This document shows, piece after piece, positions 38,649 to 50,269 of a stretch of DNA of 64,000 nt (within the stretch, counting starts at the first letter, position 1; every line of letters begins with the position of its first letter). This stretch comes from Paraburkholderia terricola. Its GTDB lineage: Bacteria > Pseudomonadota > Gammaproteobacteria > Burkholderiales > Burkholderiaceae. The notes beneath the pieces are model-generated. The model was not told the DNA's origin. It searched no databases and saw only the letters and a list, made by a program, of their open reading frames with translations. Location of the stretch: assembly GCF_900142195.1 (NCBI RefSeq), contig NZ_FRAB01000008.1, forward strand, positions 124,001 to 188,000. Direction: 5' to 3'. A program made the translations under genes and the position numbers.

Positions 38649-38851
38649 CAAAGGTCGATACAGATCAGCAAAGTTGCACACATCGTGCCGCGACGCGATG
38701 TTCGTGCGCTATTTCCTTTCTCATGATTTATACCTCACTTCCGCGCTTCTCCAAAGGACGCCTTGCAAGTCGTCCAACGGCGCGAGGCACTGGGTTGGTC
38801 GGGCACGTCGATTGCTATTCGTCACACCATCCTCTTGCGAGAGAACCCGTC

Positions 38852-40432
38852 ATGCAAACCATTGCCCGCCGTGTCGCCCGCTTCTCGGACCTGCGGGAGG
38901 ATCGCGCCGAGCGCGTGGTGGTGGACGGCGAGAACATCCTGCTCGTGCGCCACGGCGACACGGTGCGCGCCTATGCCGCCGACTGCCCGCATGCGGGCGG
39001 TCCGCTGGAACAGGGTGGGTTGTGTCACGGCCGCATCATCTGCCCGTGGCACAAGGGCACGTTCGACGCCGCCACCGGCAGTGTGCTCGAACCGCCGCCG
39101 CTGGTCGCGCTCGACCGTTACCCCGTGGTGGTGAGCAGCGACGACGTGATCGTCGCGCCGCGAAAGCAGCCGCAAGCGGTGCGCCATGCCGCCGCCGCGC
39201 AACCGCATTACGTGGTGATCGGCGCGGGCGCGGCGGGCGCCGCGGCTTGCACGGCGTTGCGCGAATACGGTTTCGGCGGACGCCTCACGCTGATCGGCGA
39301 TGACCCGCATGCGCCTTACGATTGCACCGCGCTCACGAAGTTCGTGCTGTCCGCCGACATGGCGCCCGCCGACGTGCCGCCGCTGCTCGCGCCGGACTGG
39401 CTCGCGCGGCACGACGTGGAGCGGATCGTCGCGAAGGTTGCCCGTCTCGACGTGCCCAGGCGCACGATTCATTTCGCCGACGGCGGCCAACTGACCTACG
39501 ACACCGCCCTGCTCGCCACCGGCAGCGTGCCGAAACTGCCCGCGATCGCCGGCATCGAACTCGGCGGCGTCCACGTGCTGCGCAATCGCGACGACGCCGC
39601 CGCGCTCGTCGAGGCAATCGGTGAGGACGCGGAACACACGCGCGTCGCGATTCTCGGCGGCAGTTTCATCGGACTGGAGACGGCCGCCGCGTTGAGGAAG
39701 CGCGGCACGCCGGTCACCGTCATTTCGCCGGAGAAGACGCCTTTCGCGAGGCAGTTCGGCGAACGCGCGGGTGCGATGTTCCGCACGCTGCACGAGCGCA
39801 ACGGCGTGCTGTTTCACCTCGACACAAAGGTCGTTTCGCTCGAAGGCGAGGCGGGCCGCGTTCACGAAGTCACACTCGAAAACGGCGACCGCGTCGCCGC
39901 CGATGTCGTGCTGCTCGACACGGGCGTTGCACCGGCTACCGGTTTCGTCGAGGGACTGCCGCTGCAAAAGGACGGCGGCGTGATCGTCAATGCGGGCATG
40001 CAAGCTGCGCCGGGTCTCTATGCCGCCGGCGACATCGCGGTGTTTCCGTTGCACGAGCATCAGGAGCCGTTGCGCATCGAGCATTGGCGAGTCGCGCAGC
40101 AGCACGCGCGCATCGCCGCGCAAAACATGTGCGGCGCGCGTCATCGCTACGCCGGGGTGCCATATTTCTGGACGTATCACTTCGGCAAGAATTTTGAATA
40201 TCTCGGCCATGCCAGCGAGTGGGACGACATCGTGATCGACGGCGAACTCGAACGCCAGCAATTCGTCGCGCTGTATGTGAAAGACGGCAAGGTGGTCGCG
40301 GTGCTCGCGTGCGAACGCCAGGCGCACACCGCGCGCCTGATCGACGCGATGCGCGGCGGCGTGTCCTGCGCGGACGCGCTGGCGCTCGTGCAAAGCGTCG
40401 TCGCGAGGAACAGCGCGCGGCCCCTCCCCTGA
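38852..40432 (+). CDS. Rieske [2Fe-2S]/FAD NAD(P)H oxidoreductase, AIFL-like
   Basis: 526 residues. N-terminal Rieske domain with ligands C45-x-H47 (DCPHAGGPL) and C64-x-x-H67 (CPWHKGTF), then a pyridine-nucleotide disulfide oxidoreductase fold: FAD-binding VVIGAGAAGAAAC, NAD-binding VAILGGSFIGLETAAALRKRG, and GLYAAGDIAVFPLH. C-terminal reductase domain (VPYFWTYHFGKNFEYLGH). Same layout as apoptosis-inducing factor-like and ferredoxin-reductase proteins; electron acceptor unknown. Start ATG 38852 with GAGAG upstream. Diverges from the hybrid kinase. Confidence 0.9.
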   Translation: MQTIARRVARFSDLREDRAERVVVDGENILLVRHGDTVRAYAADCPHAGGPLEQGGLCHGRIICPWHKGTFDAATGSVLEPPPLVALDRYPVVVSSDDVIVAPRKQPQAVRHAAAAQPHYVVIGAGAAGAAACTALREYGFGGRLTLIGDDPHAPYDCTALTKFVLSADMAPADVPPLLAPDWLARHDVERIVAKVARLDVPRRTIHFADGGQLTYDTALLATGSVPKLPAIAGIELGGVHVLRNRDDAAALVEAIGEDAEHTRVAILGGSFIGLETAAALRKRGTPVTVISPEKTPFARQFGERAGAMFRTLHERNGVLFHLDTKVVSLEGEAGRVHEVTLENGDRVAADVVLLDTGVAPATGFVEGLPLQKDGGVIVNAGMQAAPGLYAAGDIAVFPLHEHQEPLRIEHWRVAQQHARIAAQNMCGARHRYAGVPYFWTYHFGKNFEYLGHASEWDDIVIDGELERQQFVALYVKDGKVVAVLACERQAHTARLIDAMRGGVSCADALALVQSVVARNSARPLP

Positions 40433-40516
40433 CCAACAACTACATGCCCATGTAAAAAGCACCCGCGTCAATCCGTGTAGCTCACCGCTCATTTGATTAT
40501 TGAAGGAGAAGTCGCC

Positions 40517-40711
40517 ATGACAGACACCAAGGAGAAACATCCGCACGCCGACAAGAGCGAAAAGCAGATCGACGAACAGGTGGAGGAGAGCTTTCCGGCA
40601 AGCGACCCGCCTTCCACCGGCGGCACGACCAAAATCGTCCCCGACGAGGACGCCTCGAAAGAAAAGCCGTCGACGGATAAACCGTCGACTGACAAGCCAG
40701 CCAGGCGCTAG
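40517..40711 (+). CDS. Small acidic protein with ESFPASDPP motif
   Basis: 64 residues, highly charged and probably disordered. The core VEESFPASDPPSTGGTTKI is a motif I know from many short proteobacterial and actinobacterial proteins of unknown role. It ends with a 15-bp repeat encoding STDKPSTDKP. AAGGAG lies before ATG 40517. A likely terminator follows. No function assigned. Confidence 0.8.
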   Translation: MTDTKEKHPHADKSEKQIDEQVEESFPASDPPSTGGTTKIVPDEDASKEKPSTDKPSTDKPARR

Positions 40712-40730
40712 CCCGCCTCACTGCATCGGG

Positions 40731-40762
40731 ACCGCCGCGCGCACTGCCGCCCGGCGGTTTTT
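40731..40762 (+). terminator. Probable intrinsic terminator after the small acidic protein
   Basis: ACCGCCG pairs with CGGCGGT across a 14-base loop, followed by five T. It separates the small gene from the efflux operon beginning at 40813. Confidence 0.55.
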
Positions 40763-40812
40763 CTCCACGCTCGCATTTGCCATCGATCCGGAAACGACAG
40801 GAACGTATCGCC

Positions 40813-41946
40813 ATGTCAGACGAGACCGGCTCCGCTCAGGAACAGCACGATCAACGCGAAACCAGGGACACGAAAGACGGCGGCAAGAACGCCAACGATA
40901 AAAGCCGCCGCACGCCCGGCAAGAAGCCGCTGATCATTCTCGCCGCCGTGGTGGCGCTGCTGGCGATCGTCGCCTTCGTCTGGTGGTTCGCGACCCGCAA
41001 CCAGGTTTCCACCGACGACGCCTACACCGACGGCAACGCCATCATGACGGCGCCGAAAGTCTCCGGCTACGTGGTACAGCTCGCGGTGAACGACAACGTC
41101 TACGTCCACAAGGGCGACCTGCTGGTCGTGATCGACAAGCGCGACTATCAGGCGCAGGTCGATCAGGCCGAGGCGCAACTCGGACTCGCGAAAGCGCAAC
41201 TGAATGCCGCGCTGATTCAGCTCGACATCGCGCGCATTCAGTATCCGGCGCAATACCGGCAAGCCAGGGCGCAGACCTCGTCGGCGGAAGCGAATTTCCG
41301 TCAGGCCGAGGCCGCTTATCTGCGCCAGCACGCCGTCGATCAGCGCGCCACCTCGCAACAGAACATCGATACCGCCGACGCCCAGCGCCAATCGGCCGGC
41401 GCCGGCGTGCAGCAGGCGCGCGCGCAATTGGCGAGCGCGAGCCTCGTGCCGCAGCAGATCCGTCAGACCGAGGCGAGCGTCGAGGAACGCCGCCAGCAGG
41501 TGCAGCAAGCCGAGGCGCAACTCGAACAGGCGCGGCTGAATCTCTCCTACTGCGAAGTGCGCTCGCCCTCCGACGGCTGGATCACGCGGCGCAATGTGCA
41601 ACTGGGCAGCTTCCTGCAAGCCGGCGTGTCGCTGTTTTCTATCGTCACGCCGCAAGTGTGGGTGACGGCGAACTTCAAGGAATCGCAACTGGAGCGCATG
41701 CGTCCCGGCGACAAGGTGAAGGTCGAGGTCGACGCCTATCCGAAGCTCGATTTGCGCGGCCATGTGGATAGCGTGCAACTCGGCAGCGGTTCGCGCTTCT
41801 CGGCCTTCCCGGCGGAAAACGCCACCGGCAACTTCGTGAAGATCGTCCAGCGCGTGCCGGTGAAGATCGTCATCGACGAGGGCTTGCCGCGCGATCAGCC
41901 GCTTGGGCTCGGCTTGTCCGTCACGCCGAAGGTGTATCTGAAATGA
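40813..41946 (+). CDS. emrA: HlyD/EmrA-type periplasmic adaptor
   Basis: 377 residues. A charged cytoplasmic tail, one membrane helix (about 38-58, LIILAAVVALLAIVAFVWWF), then barrel-sandwich and alpha-hairpin domains (DDAYTDGNAIMTAPKVSGYV, QARLNLSYCEVRSPSDGWITRR). Fits EmrA: it links the MFS pump to the outer-membrane channel. Its stop overlaps the pump's ATG as ATGA, indicating coupled translation. First gene of the emrAB-oprM-like set. Drug substrates unknown. Confidence 0.92.
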   Translation: MSDETGSAQEQHDQRETRDTKDGGKNANDKSRRTPGKKPLIILAAVVALLAIVAFVWWFATRNQVSTDDAYTDGNAIMTAPKVSGYVVQLAVNDNVYVHKGDLLVVIDKRDYQAQVDQAEAQLGLAKAQLNAALIQLDIARIQYPAQYRQARAQTSSAEANFRQAEAAYLRQHAVDQRATSQQNIDTADAQRQSAGAGVQQARAQLASASLVPQQIRQTEASVEERRQQVQQAEAQLEQARLNLSYCEVRSPSDGWITRRNVQLGSFLQAGVSLFSIVTPQVWVTANFKESQLERMRPGDKVKVEVDAYPKLDLRGHVDSVQLGSGSRFSAFPAENATGNFVKIVQRVPVKIVIDEGLPRDQPLGLGLSVTPKVYLK

Positions 41947-43532
41947 GCGCGTCGAACACCGCGAACGGCGCTCAATCGAACTGGAAGCCCGCGGCGAATC
42001 CGTGGCTCATCGCCATCGTGGTGACGCTCGCGGCTTTCATGGAAGTGCTCGACACGACCATCGTGAACGTGGCGTTGCCGCACATCGCCGGCACCATGTC
42101 GGCCAGTTACGACGAAGCCACGTGGACGCTCACCTCGTATCTGGTCGCCAACGGCATCGTGCTGCCGATCTCCGGTTTTCTCGGGCGGCTGCTGGGCCGC
42201 AAGCGCTACTTTCTGGTGTGCATCATCGCGTTCACCGTTTGTTCGTTCCTGTGCGGGATCGCGACCGACCTGTGGCAACTGATCATCTTTCGCGTCTTGC
42301 AGGGCTTTTTTGGCGGCGGCCTGCAACCGAATCAGCAGTCGATCATTCTCGACACGTTCCCGCCCGAACAGCGCGGCCGCGCGTTTTCGATCTCGGCGGT
42401 GGCGATCGTCGTCGCGCCGGTGCTCGGACCCACGCTCGGCGGCTGGATCACCGACAACTTCTCGTGGCGCTGGGTGTTCCTGCTGAACGTGCCGGTCGGC
42501 ATTCTGACCAGTCTCGCGGTGCTGCAACTGGTGGAAGACCCGCCGTGGAAAAAGACCGGCGACACGAAGGTGTCGATCGACTACATCGGCATCACGCTGA
42601 TCGCCGTCGGGCTCGGCTGCCTGCAAGTGATGCTCGATCGCGGCGAGGACGACGACTGGTTCTCGTCGAACTTCATCCGCACGTTCGCGGTGCTGTCGGC
42701 GGCCGGCATTGTCGGCGCGACGTTCTGGCTGCTCTACACCAAAAAGCCGGTCGTCGATCTGCGCTGCCTGAAAGACCGCAATTTCGCGCTCGGCTGCGCG
42801 ACGATCGCCGCCTTCGCGGCGGTGCTGTACGGCAGCGCGGTGCTGGTGCCGCAGCTCGCGCAACAGCAGCTCGGCTATACCGCGATGCTCGCCGGACTCG
42901 TGCTCTCGCCCGGCGCCGTGCTCATCACGATGGAGATTCCGCTCATCAGCAAGCTGATGCCTTATGTGCAGACGCGTTTTCTGGTGGCGACCGGCTTCGC
43001 GCTGCTCGCCTGCGCGCTCGCGTATTCGCATACGCTGGTGCCGAACGTCAACTACCCGACGCTCGTGGAAATGCGCAGCGCGCAATCGCTCGCGATCGGC
43101 TTCCTGTTCGTGCCGATCACCACGCTCGCCTATCTCACCGTGCCGCAGCGTTTGAACGACGATGCGTCCGCACTCTTCACGATGTTCCGCAACGTGGCCG
43201 GCTCGGTCGGCATTTCGCTATCGACGGCGCTGATTCGCGAGCGCAGCCAGGCGCGCATGGCGCATCTGTCCGAACACATGTCGACGCTTTCGCAGAACTA
43301 CAACGACGCGGTGCAGCGCGGCGCGCAAACCATCGCCGAGATGACCGGCGTGCCGTTTTCGCAAGCGCTGCAAACGGCGACCGGCCGCCTGTACACCACG
43401 TTCATTTCGCAGTCGACGATTCTCGCCTACGTCGACGTGTTCGCGATTCTCGCCGTGTTCTGCGCGCTCTGTATTCCGATGACGTTGTTTTTCTCGCCGG
43501 TCAAGGCCGCCGGCGGCGCGGGAGGACACTGA
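41943..43532 (+). CDS. emrB: DHA2-family MFS multidrug exporter (EmrB-like)
   Basis: 529 residues with 14 predicted helices. Motifs: MEVLDTTIVNVALPHIAG (motif D1), the loop GFLGRLLGRKRYF (motif A), VLGPTLGGWITDNFSWRWVFLLNVPVG (motif C, in parts). Proton-driven export of hydrophobic compounds. Sits between its adaptor and outer-membrane lipoprotein genes, one base between its stop and the latter's start. Confidence 0.94.
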   Translation: MSASNTANGAQSNWKPAANPWLIAIVVTLAAFMEVLDTTIVNVALPHIAGTMSASYDEATWTLTSYLVANGIVLPISGFLGRLLGRKRYFLVCIIAFTVCSFLCGIATDLWQLIIFRVLQGFFGGGLQPNQQSIILDTFPPEQRGRAFSISAVAIVVAPVLGPTLGGWITDNFSWRWVFLLNVPVGILTSLAVLQLVEDPPWKKTGDTKVSIDYIGITLIAVGLGCLQVMLDRGEDDDWFSSNFIRTFAVLSAAGIVGATFWLLYTKKPVVDLRCLKDRNFALGCATIAAFAAVLYGSAVLVPQLAQQQLGYTAMLAGLVLSPGAVLITMEIPLISKLMPYVQTRFLVATGFALLACALAYSHTLVPNVNYPTLVEMRSAQSLAIGFLFVPITTLAYLTVPQRLNDDASALFTMFRNVAGSVGISLSTALIRERSQARMAHLSEHMSTLSQNYNDAVQRGAQTIAEMTGVPFSQALQTATGRLYTTFISQSTILAYVDVFAILAVFCALCIPMTLFFSPVKAAGGAGGH

Positions 43533-43533
43533 C

Positions 43534-45255
43534 ATGAGGCGCGCCGTTTTCAGCCTGCGCATGCCGGTGCTTTCGCTCGCGGCGTGGCTCGCCGCATGCA
43601 CGGTCGGGCCTGACTTCCACGCGCCGAACGCCGACGTGCCGCGGCAGTGGCACGACACGCGGCACACCGCCGCAACGGCTGCGCCCGCTGCGCCCGCTTC
43701 CGGCGCGGAGGTGGCATCGGTCCCCACGCTCGATACCGATCCCGATCCGCGCTGGTGGCGCAATTTCAACGACCCCACGCTCGACGCGCTTATCGAGCGC
43801 GCCGCGCGCGGCAATCTGGACTTGCAGCAGGCCGTGTTGCGTATCGTCGAAGCGCGGACCCAGGTGCAGAGCGCGGCGGCCCAGGGGTTGCCGAATGTGC
43901 GCGCGACAGGCAGCTACCAGCGCGAACAACTCGGCCTGAAAGGCTTTCTCGAATCCAACGGCGTCTACGACAAGGTGAACCGGCTCGGCGCGCCGGATTC
44001 GCCGGTCAATGCAATCGCGCCGGGCGCGGGCCCCGCGCTGCAAAACGGCGCCGACAACGTGCTCGATCAGTTGACCTCGCCGACCAATCTCTGGCAAGCC
44101 GGCTTCGACGCCTCGTGGGAACTCGATCTGTTCGGCCGGGTGCGCCGCTCGGTGGAAGCCGCGAACGCGCAGACCGAGGCCGCAGTGGAAAGCCGCAACG
44201 ACGCGCTGCTCTCGCTCGAGGCCGAAGTCGCGCAAACCTACATGCAGTTGCGCGGCGCGCAGGCGTTGCGCGACATCACCACGAGCCTCGTCGAGCAGCA
44301 ACGCGATGTCGTCCGGTTGACGCAAAGCCAGGCGAAGGTCGGCCTCGCCAGCGAAGCCGACGTGAAAAGCGCGAGCGCGCAGCTTGCGCAGACCCAGGCG
44401 CAGTTGCCGCGATTCGAGCAGCAGATCGCGCAGGCGTCGAACGCGCTCGCCTGGCTGGTGGGCGAAGCGCCCGGCGCGCTGGAAGCGGAACTGTCCGCGC
44501 CGGCCGCCGTGCCGCCGGTGCCGCCCACGGTGCCGGTGGGCTTGCCGTCGACGCTCGCGCGGCGGCGTCCCGACATTCGTCGCGCGGAAGCCAGCCTGCA
44601 TGCGGCGACCGCGAATGTCGGCGTGGCGGTCGCGCAGTTTTATCCCGACGTTTCGCTGACGGGCCAGGTCGGAACGCGCGCGACGAACGCGAGCGATCTG
44701 TCGCGCTGGTCGCATCTGTTCTATTCGTTTGGCCCGAGTGTTTCGCTGCCGGTTTTTCAGGGCGGCGCACTCGTTTCCAACTTGCGGATGTCGGAAGCCC
44801 AGCAAGCCGAGGCGGCGCTCGACTACCGCAAAACGGTGCTGACGGCGCTGCGCGACGTGGACAACGCACTCGTGGTTTATCGCACCGACCAGGCGCGGCG
44901 CGATTCGCTGGCGGACAGCGTGGCGGCGAACCAGACTGCGTTTGAACTCGCGCGCGACAGCTACCGCAAGGGGCTCACCAGCTTCATCAATGTGCTCGAT
45001 GCCGAGCGGCAGTTGGCGCAGGCGCGCCAGCAATATGCGCAGGGGACCATGCAGGTGAGCACCGATCTGGTCGCCTTGTACAAGGCGCTGGGCGGCGGCT
45101 GGCAGGATGGTGGTGGTGCGGCGGCGGCGGCGACAACTCAAGCCGCACAGGCTGGCGCGGTTGCGTCGAGCGGCGGCCACGACGTCGCGCTCAAGGGTCG
45201 AGGGGTCGAGGTGGTCGAGCCACCGCCCGAAGCGCCGCGCAACGCTAGGCGTTGA
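43534..45255 (+). CDS. RND/MFS-type outer-membrane efflux lipoprotein (OprM/NodT-like)
   Basis: 573 residues. Signal peptide with lipobox LAAC (cysteine near residue 22), then TVGPDFHAP. Two OEP repeats: DLQQAVLRIVEARTQVQSAAAQGLPNV and the second ADVKSASAQLAQTQAQLPRFEQQIA. It forms the trimeric outer-membrane channel of the pump. A long Gln/Ala/Gly-rich C-terminal tail (about the last 55 residues) is unusual for the family. Its last 11 bases overlap the convergent AI-2E-family gene. Confidence 0.92.
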   Translation: MRRAVFSLRMPVLSLAAWLAACTVGPDFHAPNADVPRQWHDTRHTAATAAPAAPASGAEVASVPTLDTDPDPRWWRNFNDPTLDALIERAARGNLDLQQAVLRIVEARTQVQSAAAQGLPNVRATGSYQREQLGLKGFLESNGVYDKVNRLGAPDSPVNAIAPGAGPALQNGADNVLDQLTSPTNLWQAGFDASWELDLFGRVRRSVEAANAQTEAAVESRNDALLSLEAEVAQTYMQLRGAQALRDITTSLVEQQRDVVRLTQSQAKVGLASEADVKSASAQLAQTQAQLPRFEQQIAQASNALAWLVGEAPGALEAELSAPAAVPPVPPTVPVGLPSTLARRRPDIRRAEASLHAATANVGVAVAQFYPDVSLTGQVGTRATNASDLSRWSHLFYSFGPSVSLPVFQGGALVSNLRMSEAQQAEAALDYRKTVLTALRDVDNALVVYRTDQARRDSLADSVAANQTAFELARDSYRKGLTSFINVLDAERQLAQARQQYAQGTMQVSTDLVALYKALGGGWQDGGGAAAAATTQAAQAGAVASSGGHDVALKGRGVEVVEPPPEAPRNARR

Positions 45256-47455
45256 CCACCGCCAGGCTCTCCCCGCTCGTGGGCGCCTCGATTCGCCCGC
45301 ACGCGGCGAGCATCTCCTGCAACGACGCGGCATGGCACTCGGCGCCCAACGCGCCTTGCAGGTCGCCGCTCCATTTTTCGACATCCTGCGCGGTCCACAA
45401 GCCGACGACGATCGCAACGTTCGGCAAGCGCGCGCGAATGCGCTTGACCAGATTGCGCAGATGCGAGGGAATGCCTTCGATCTGCAGATAGAGGATGCAG
45501 ATAGTCCCAACGTCGTCCGCATCGAGCGTCTCGATCGACGCCCGCGACACCGCTTCGTGCGGCACCGCGCGCGATACGAAGCCGTGTTTTCCCAGCAGTT
45601 GCAACAGGATCGTCGTGGCGAGCGGATCGAGCGGGCCGCGCCCCGGAATGCACAAGACCCGGTTGTTCGCGGCGTGACGCGTTGGTCCGGCGCGTTGGCC
45701 TGACGTGTCGCCGGTTGCAGCCGGCGCTGTAGCCTGCATGGTGCTTTCCGCCGCGCCCGCATTCGTATTGCTCGTATTGCTCGTATTGCTCGTATTGCTC
45801 GTATTGCGTGGCGTCATGCGTTGCGCCGCGTCGCGGTCCGCATCGCCCGCTTCGGCAACCGGCTTCGCCGCAGGCTCGGCGCCCGCTTCGCGCCAGGGCG
45901 CAATCGGCCCCACGAGGTTCATGCTTTCTTGCGTCGGCGTCGTCGACGGCGTCGGCTTCGCGGGCACGCGATCGTCGTAGCCGTCGAGACCATCGACCAG
46001 ATCGTTCGTCGACGCCTCGATCCGCGCAAGCTGCGCCGCCGTCACGCTGCCGCGCAGCACGTCGTTCGCCGCGAGTTGCAAACCCTTGATCGCCACCTCG
46101 TCGTAATAGGACGACAACGAACGCTCACGCAACCACACCTCGGCCTGCTCGATCGCTTCGTCCGGGTCGCCGGCGAGCGCGCGCTGGTAAAAGTTCTCGA
46201 CCGGCGTAAGCGCGGGCTGGTCGCCGAGCAACACGTCGAGAAACTCCAGCCGTCGCACATGCCGGCCGAGCACGAGCAGGCACAAGGTCAGCGGCGTCGA
46301 CACGATGAGCCCAATGGGCCCCCAGATCCAGCTCCAGAAAATCGCGGCGACCACCACCGAGAACGGCGACAGCCCGGTGCTGCGTCCGTAGAGCAGCGGC
46401 TCGACCACCTGCCCCACCAGTAGCTCCACGATGACGAAGAGCGCAATGGACCAGATCGCCATCGACCATCCTGGACTCACGGCGGCGGCGAGCACCGTGG
46501 CCAGCGCGGCGGCGATCCAGATGCCCACGTAAGGCACGAGCCGCAGCAAGGCCGCGAGAATGCCCCACAGGATCGGGCTGGGCACGCCGATCAGAAACAG
46601 TCCGCCGCCGATCGCGACCCCCAGGCCCGCGTTCAACCCCAGTTGCGACACGAAGTAACGGCTCAGGCGCCGCGCGGCTTCGTCCATCACCGTGGTCGTG
46701 CGGTGCAGGTCGCGCGAACCGAACAGACGGATCGCGCGATCGCGCAGATCGTCGCGTTGCAGCAGGATCACCACCATCACGACGAACACGATAAACGCCG
46801 TTTCGAGCGGACTGATCGCCGGCGACAACACGCGCCGCGCGAGTTCGAACGGCGTGGGCGCCGGCTCGCGCACCTCGACCGGCAGGGCGGCGCTCGCGGC
46901 GCCGCTCGCCGCCGGTGCGCCATTGCGCGGCGCCTCGCGTTGCGCGGGTTCGACGGTGGCGCGTTGCAGCGCCTGGCCCGCCATGCCGGCCAAATGGCTC
47001 AGCCTGCCGATGGTCAGCTTGTGCACGGCTTCCAGCTTGTGCTCGACGGTCACCTGATAGCGCGGCATGCCGGCGGCGAGATCGGTCAGCTGGTTGGCGA
47101 TCACCGCGCCGAGCAGGCCGATCACCGACACGGAAATCGTCACCGCGGCAAACACGGACGCGACATGGCCCAGCTTCAGGCGGGCGAGCGACTTGGCAAG
47201 CGGCGCGACGAGAAAGCTCAGCAGAATCGCGAGCGTCATCGGAATCAGCACGGCTCGCGCGAAGTACAGGCACGCGACCACCGTCACGCCGACGGCGAGC
47301 GCGATCAAACCCTCGATGCCGAAGGCGGCGGGCGGAGCCTGAATGCGGGTCGCGGGTCTCGGGCCAGGCTGGTCGGGAGAATCCTTCACTTCGTCGTTCT
47401 GCACGGGTTTGCGTCGTCTCGAGGGTGCGAGCGCCGCCAGGCAGCGGCTTCGCAT
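45245..47455 (-). CDS. AI-2E-family permease with long C-terminal extension
   Basis: 736 residues. The N-terminal two-thirds is the AI-2E/PerM membrane domain with about eight helices (VLIPMTLAILLSFLVAPLAKSL, VPYVGIWIAAALATVLAAAV, LLYGRSTGLSPFSVVVAAIFWSWIWGPIG in parts). A helical stretch follows (FYQRALAGDPDEAIEQAEVWLRE), then a Ser/Thr/Asn-rich linker with an NTS repeat. A C-terminal alpha/beta domain (RVLCIPGRGPLDPLATTILLQLLGKHG, VGTICILYLQIEGIPSHLRNLV in parts) resembles a B12-binding-type fold. Start 47455 or GTG 47404. Actual transport substrate is unknown; the AI-2 name is historical. Confidence 0.85.
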   Translation of the reverse strand: MRSRCLAALAPSRRRKPVQNDEVKDSPDQPGPRPATRIQAPPAAFGIEGLIALAVGVTVVACLYFARAVLIPMTLAILLSFLVAPLAKSLARLKLGHVASVFAAVTISVSVIGLLGAVIANQLTDLAAGMPRYQVTVEHKLEAVHKLTIGRLSHLAGMAGQALQRATVEPAQREAPRNGAPAASGAASAALPVEVREPAPTPFELARRVLSPAISPLETAFIVFVVMVVILLQRDDLRDRAIRLFGSRDLHRTTTVMDEAARRLSRYFVSQLGLNAGLGVAIGGGLFLIGVPSPILWGILAALLRLVPYVGIWIAAALATVLAAAVSPGWSMAIWSIALFVIVELLVGQVVEPLLYGRSTGLSPFSVVVAAIFWSWIWGPIGLIVSTPLTLCLLVLGRHVRRLEFLDVLLGDQPALTPVENFYQRALAGDPDEAIEQAEVWLRERSLSSYYDEVAIKGLQLAANDVLRGSVTAAQLARIEASTNDLVDGLDGYDDRVPAKPTPSTTPTQESMNLVGPIAPWREAGAEPAAKPVAEAGDADRDAAQRMTPRNTSNTSNTSNTSNTNAGAAESTMQATAPAATGDTSGQRAGPTRHAANNRVLCIPGRGPLDPLATTILLQLLGKHGFVSRAVPHEAVSRASIETLDADDVGTICILYLQIEGIPSHLRNLVKRIRARLPNVAIVVGLWTAQDVEKWSGDLQGALGAECHAASLQEMLAACGRIEAPTSGESLAVVNA
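45764..45808. repeat. 9-bp tandem repeat encoding NTS linker
   Basis: CGTATTGCT occurs four times exactly and a fifth time with the last base changed. It encodes a run of Asn-Thr-Ser in the linker of the AI-2E-family protein. Whole-codon length means copy-number change would keep the frame. Confidence 0.92.
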
Positions 47456-47467
47456 CCGACGCGCGCG

Positions 47468-47659
47468 TTATTTTTTAGGTTCCTCCGCGATCGGCCCGCT
47501 TTCGATCGGCGGCGCTTCCTTTTCGATTTCGGCGCGCGCCCGTTCCCAATACTCGTCGGGCGTGCCCTTCGGCTCGTCGGCGTGCTCCCACAGGTAGTAG
47601 GCACGCCGGCGAATCTCTTCCTCTTGCGAGGTCTGTTCGGATTCAGGTTGCTGTTGCAT
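47468..47659 (-). CDS. DUF2934 protein
   Basis: 63 residues with the DUF2934 core EIRRRAYYLWEHADEPKGTPDEYWERARAEIE. Acidic and soluble. Unknown function, common next to stress and glycogen genes in Burkholderiales and rhizobia. Start 47659 has GAGGG nine bases upstream. The next gene downstream (AI-2E family) begins 12 bp after its stop. Confidence 0.85.
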   Translation of the reverse strand: MQQQPESEQTSQEEEIRRRAYYLWEHADEPKGTPDEYWERARAEIEKEAPPIESGPIAEEPKK

Positions 47660-47827
47660 GTGATTACCCTCGGTTGGGACGTGGCGACGAGCGGCATCGG
47701 CCGGCACCGCGCGGGTGCCGCGCAAGGCGGCCTCGCGCGCGGGCAACCGCAAGCAAGCAAGCGTTATACCCGGCGCGGGCGCGTCGGTTTATCGTCTGGT
47801 GTTGGCGGGCTGTCGCGTCCCGATCCG

Positions 47828-50044
<2,217 letters not shown>

Positions 50045-50269
50045 AGGGGTTCCTGTGGAAGCGCGAGCGCGTGCACGCGTGTTCTAGTGTATGGCCAAAC
50101 AGCAAGCGCGCCCGAAGGAGCAAATTGCGGGCCCGGCTTTCGCAGGTCTCGCTTCGCGGAGCACGCGGCCTCCGGCCAATGAAGCGGCACGAGTTTTGCA
50201 CCAGCATGATGAAAAGCTTGTCGACCCCGCGCCGTTACAAGCGCAAGAACAACAGGGAGAAGAGTCATC

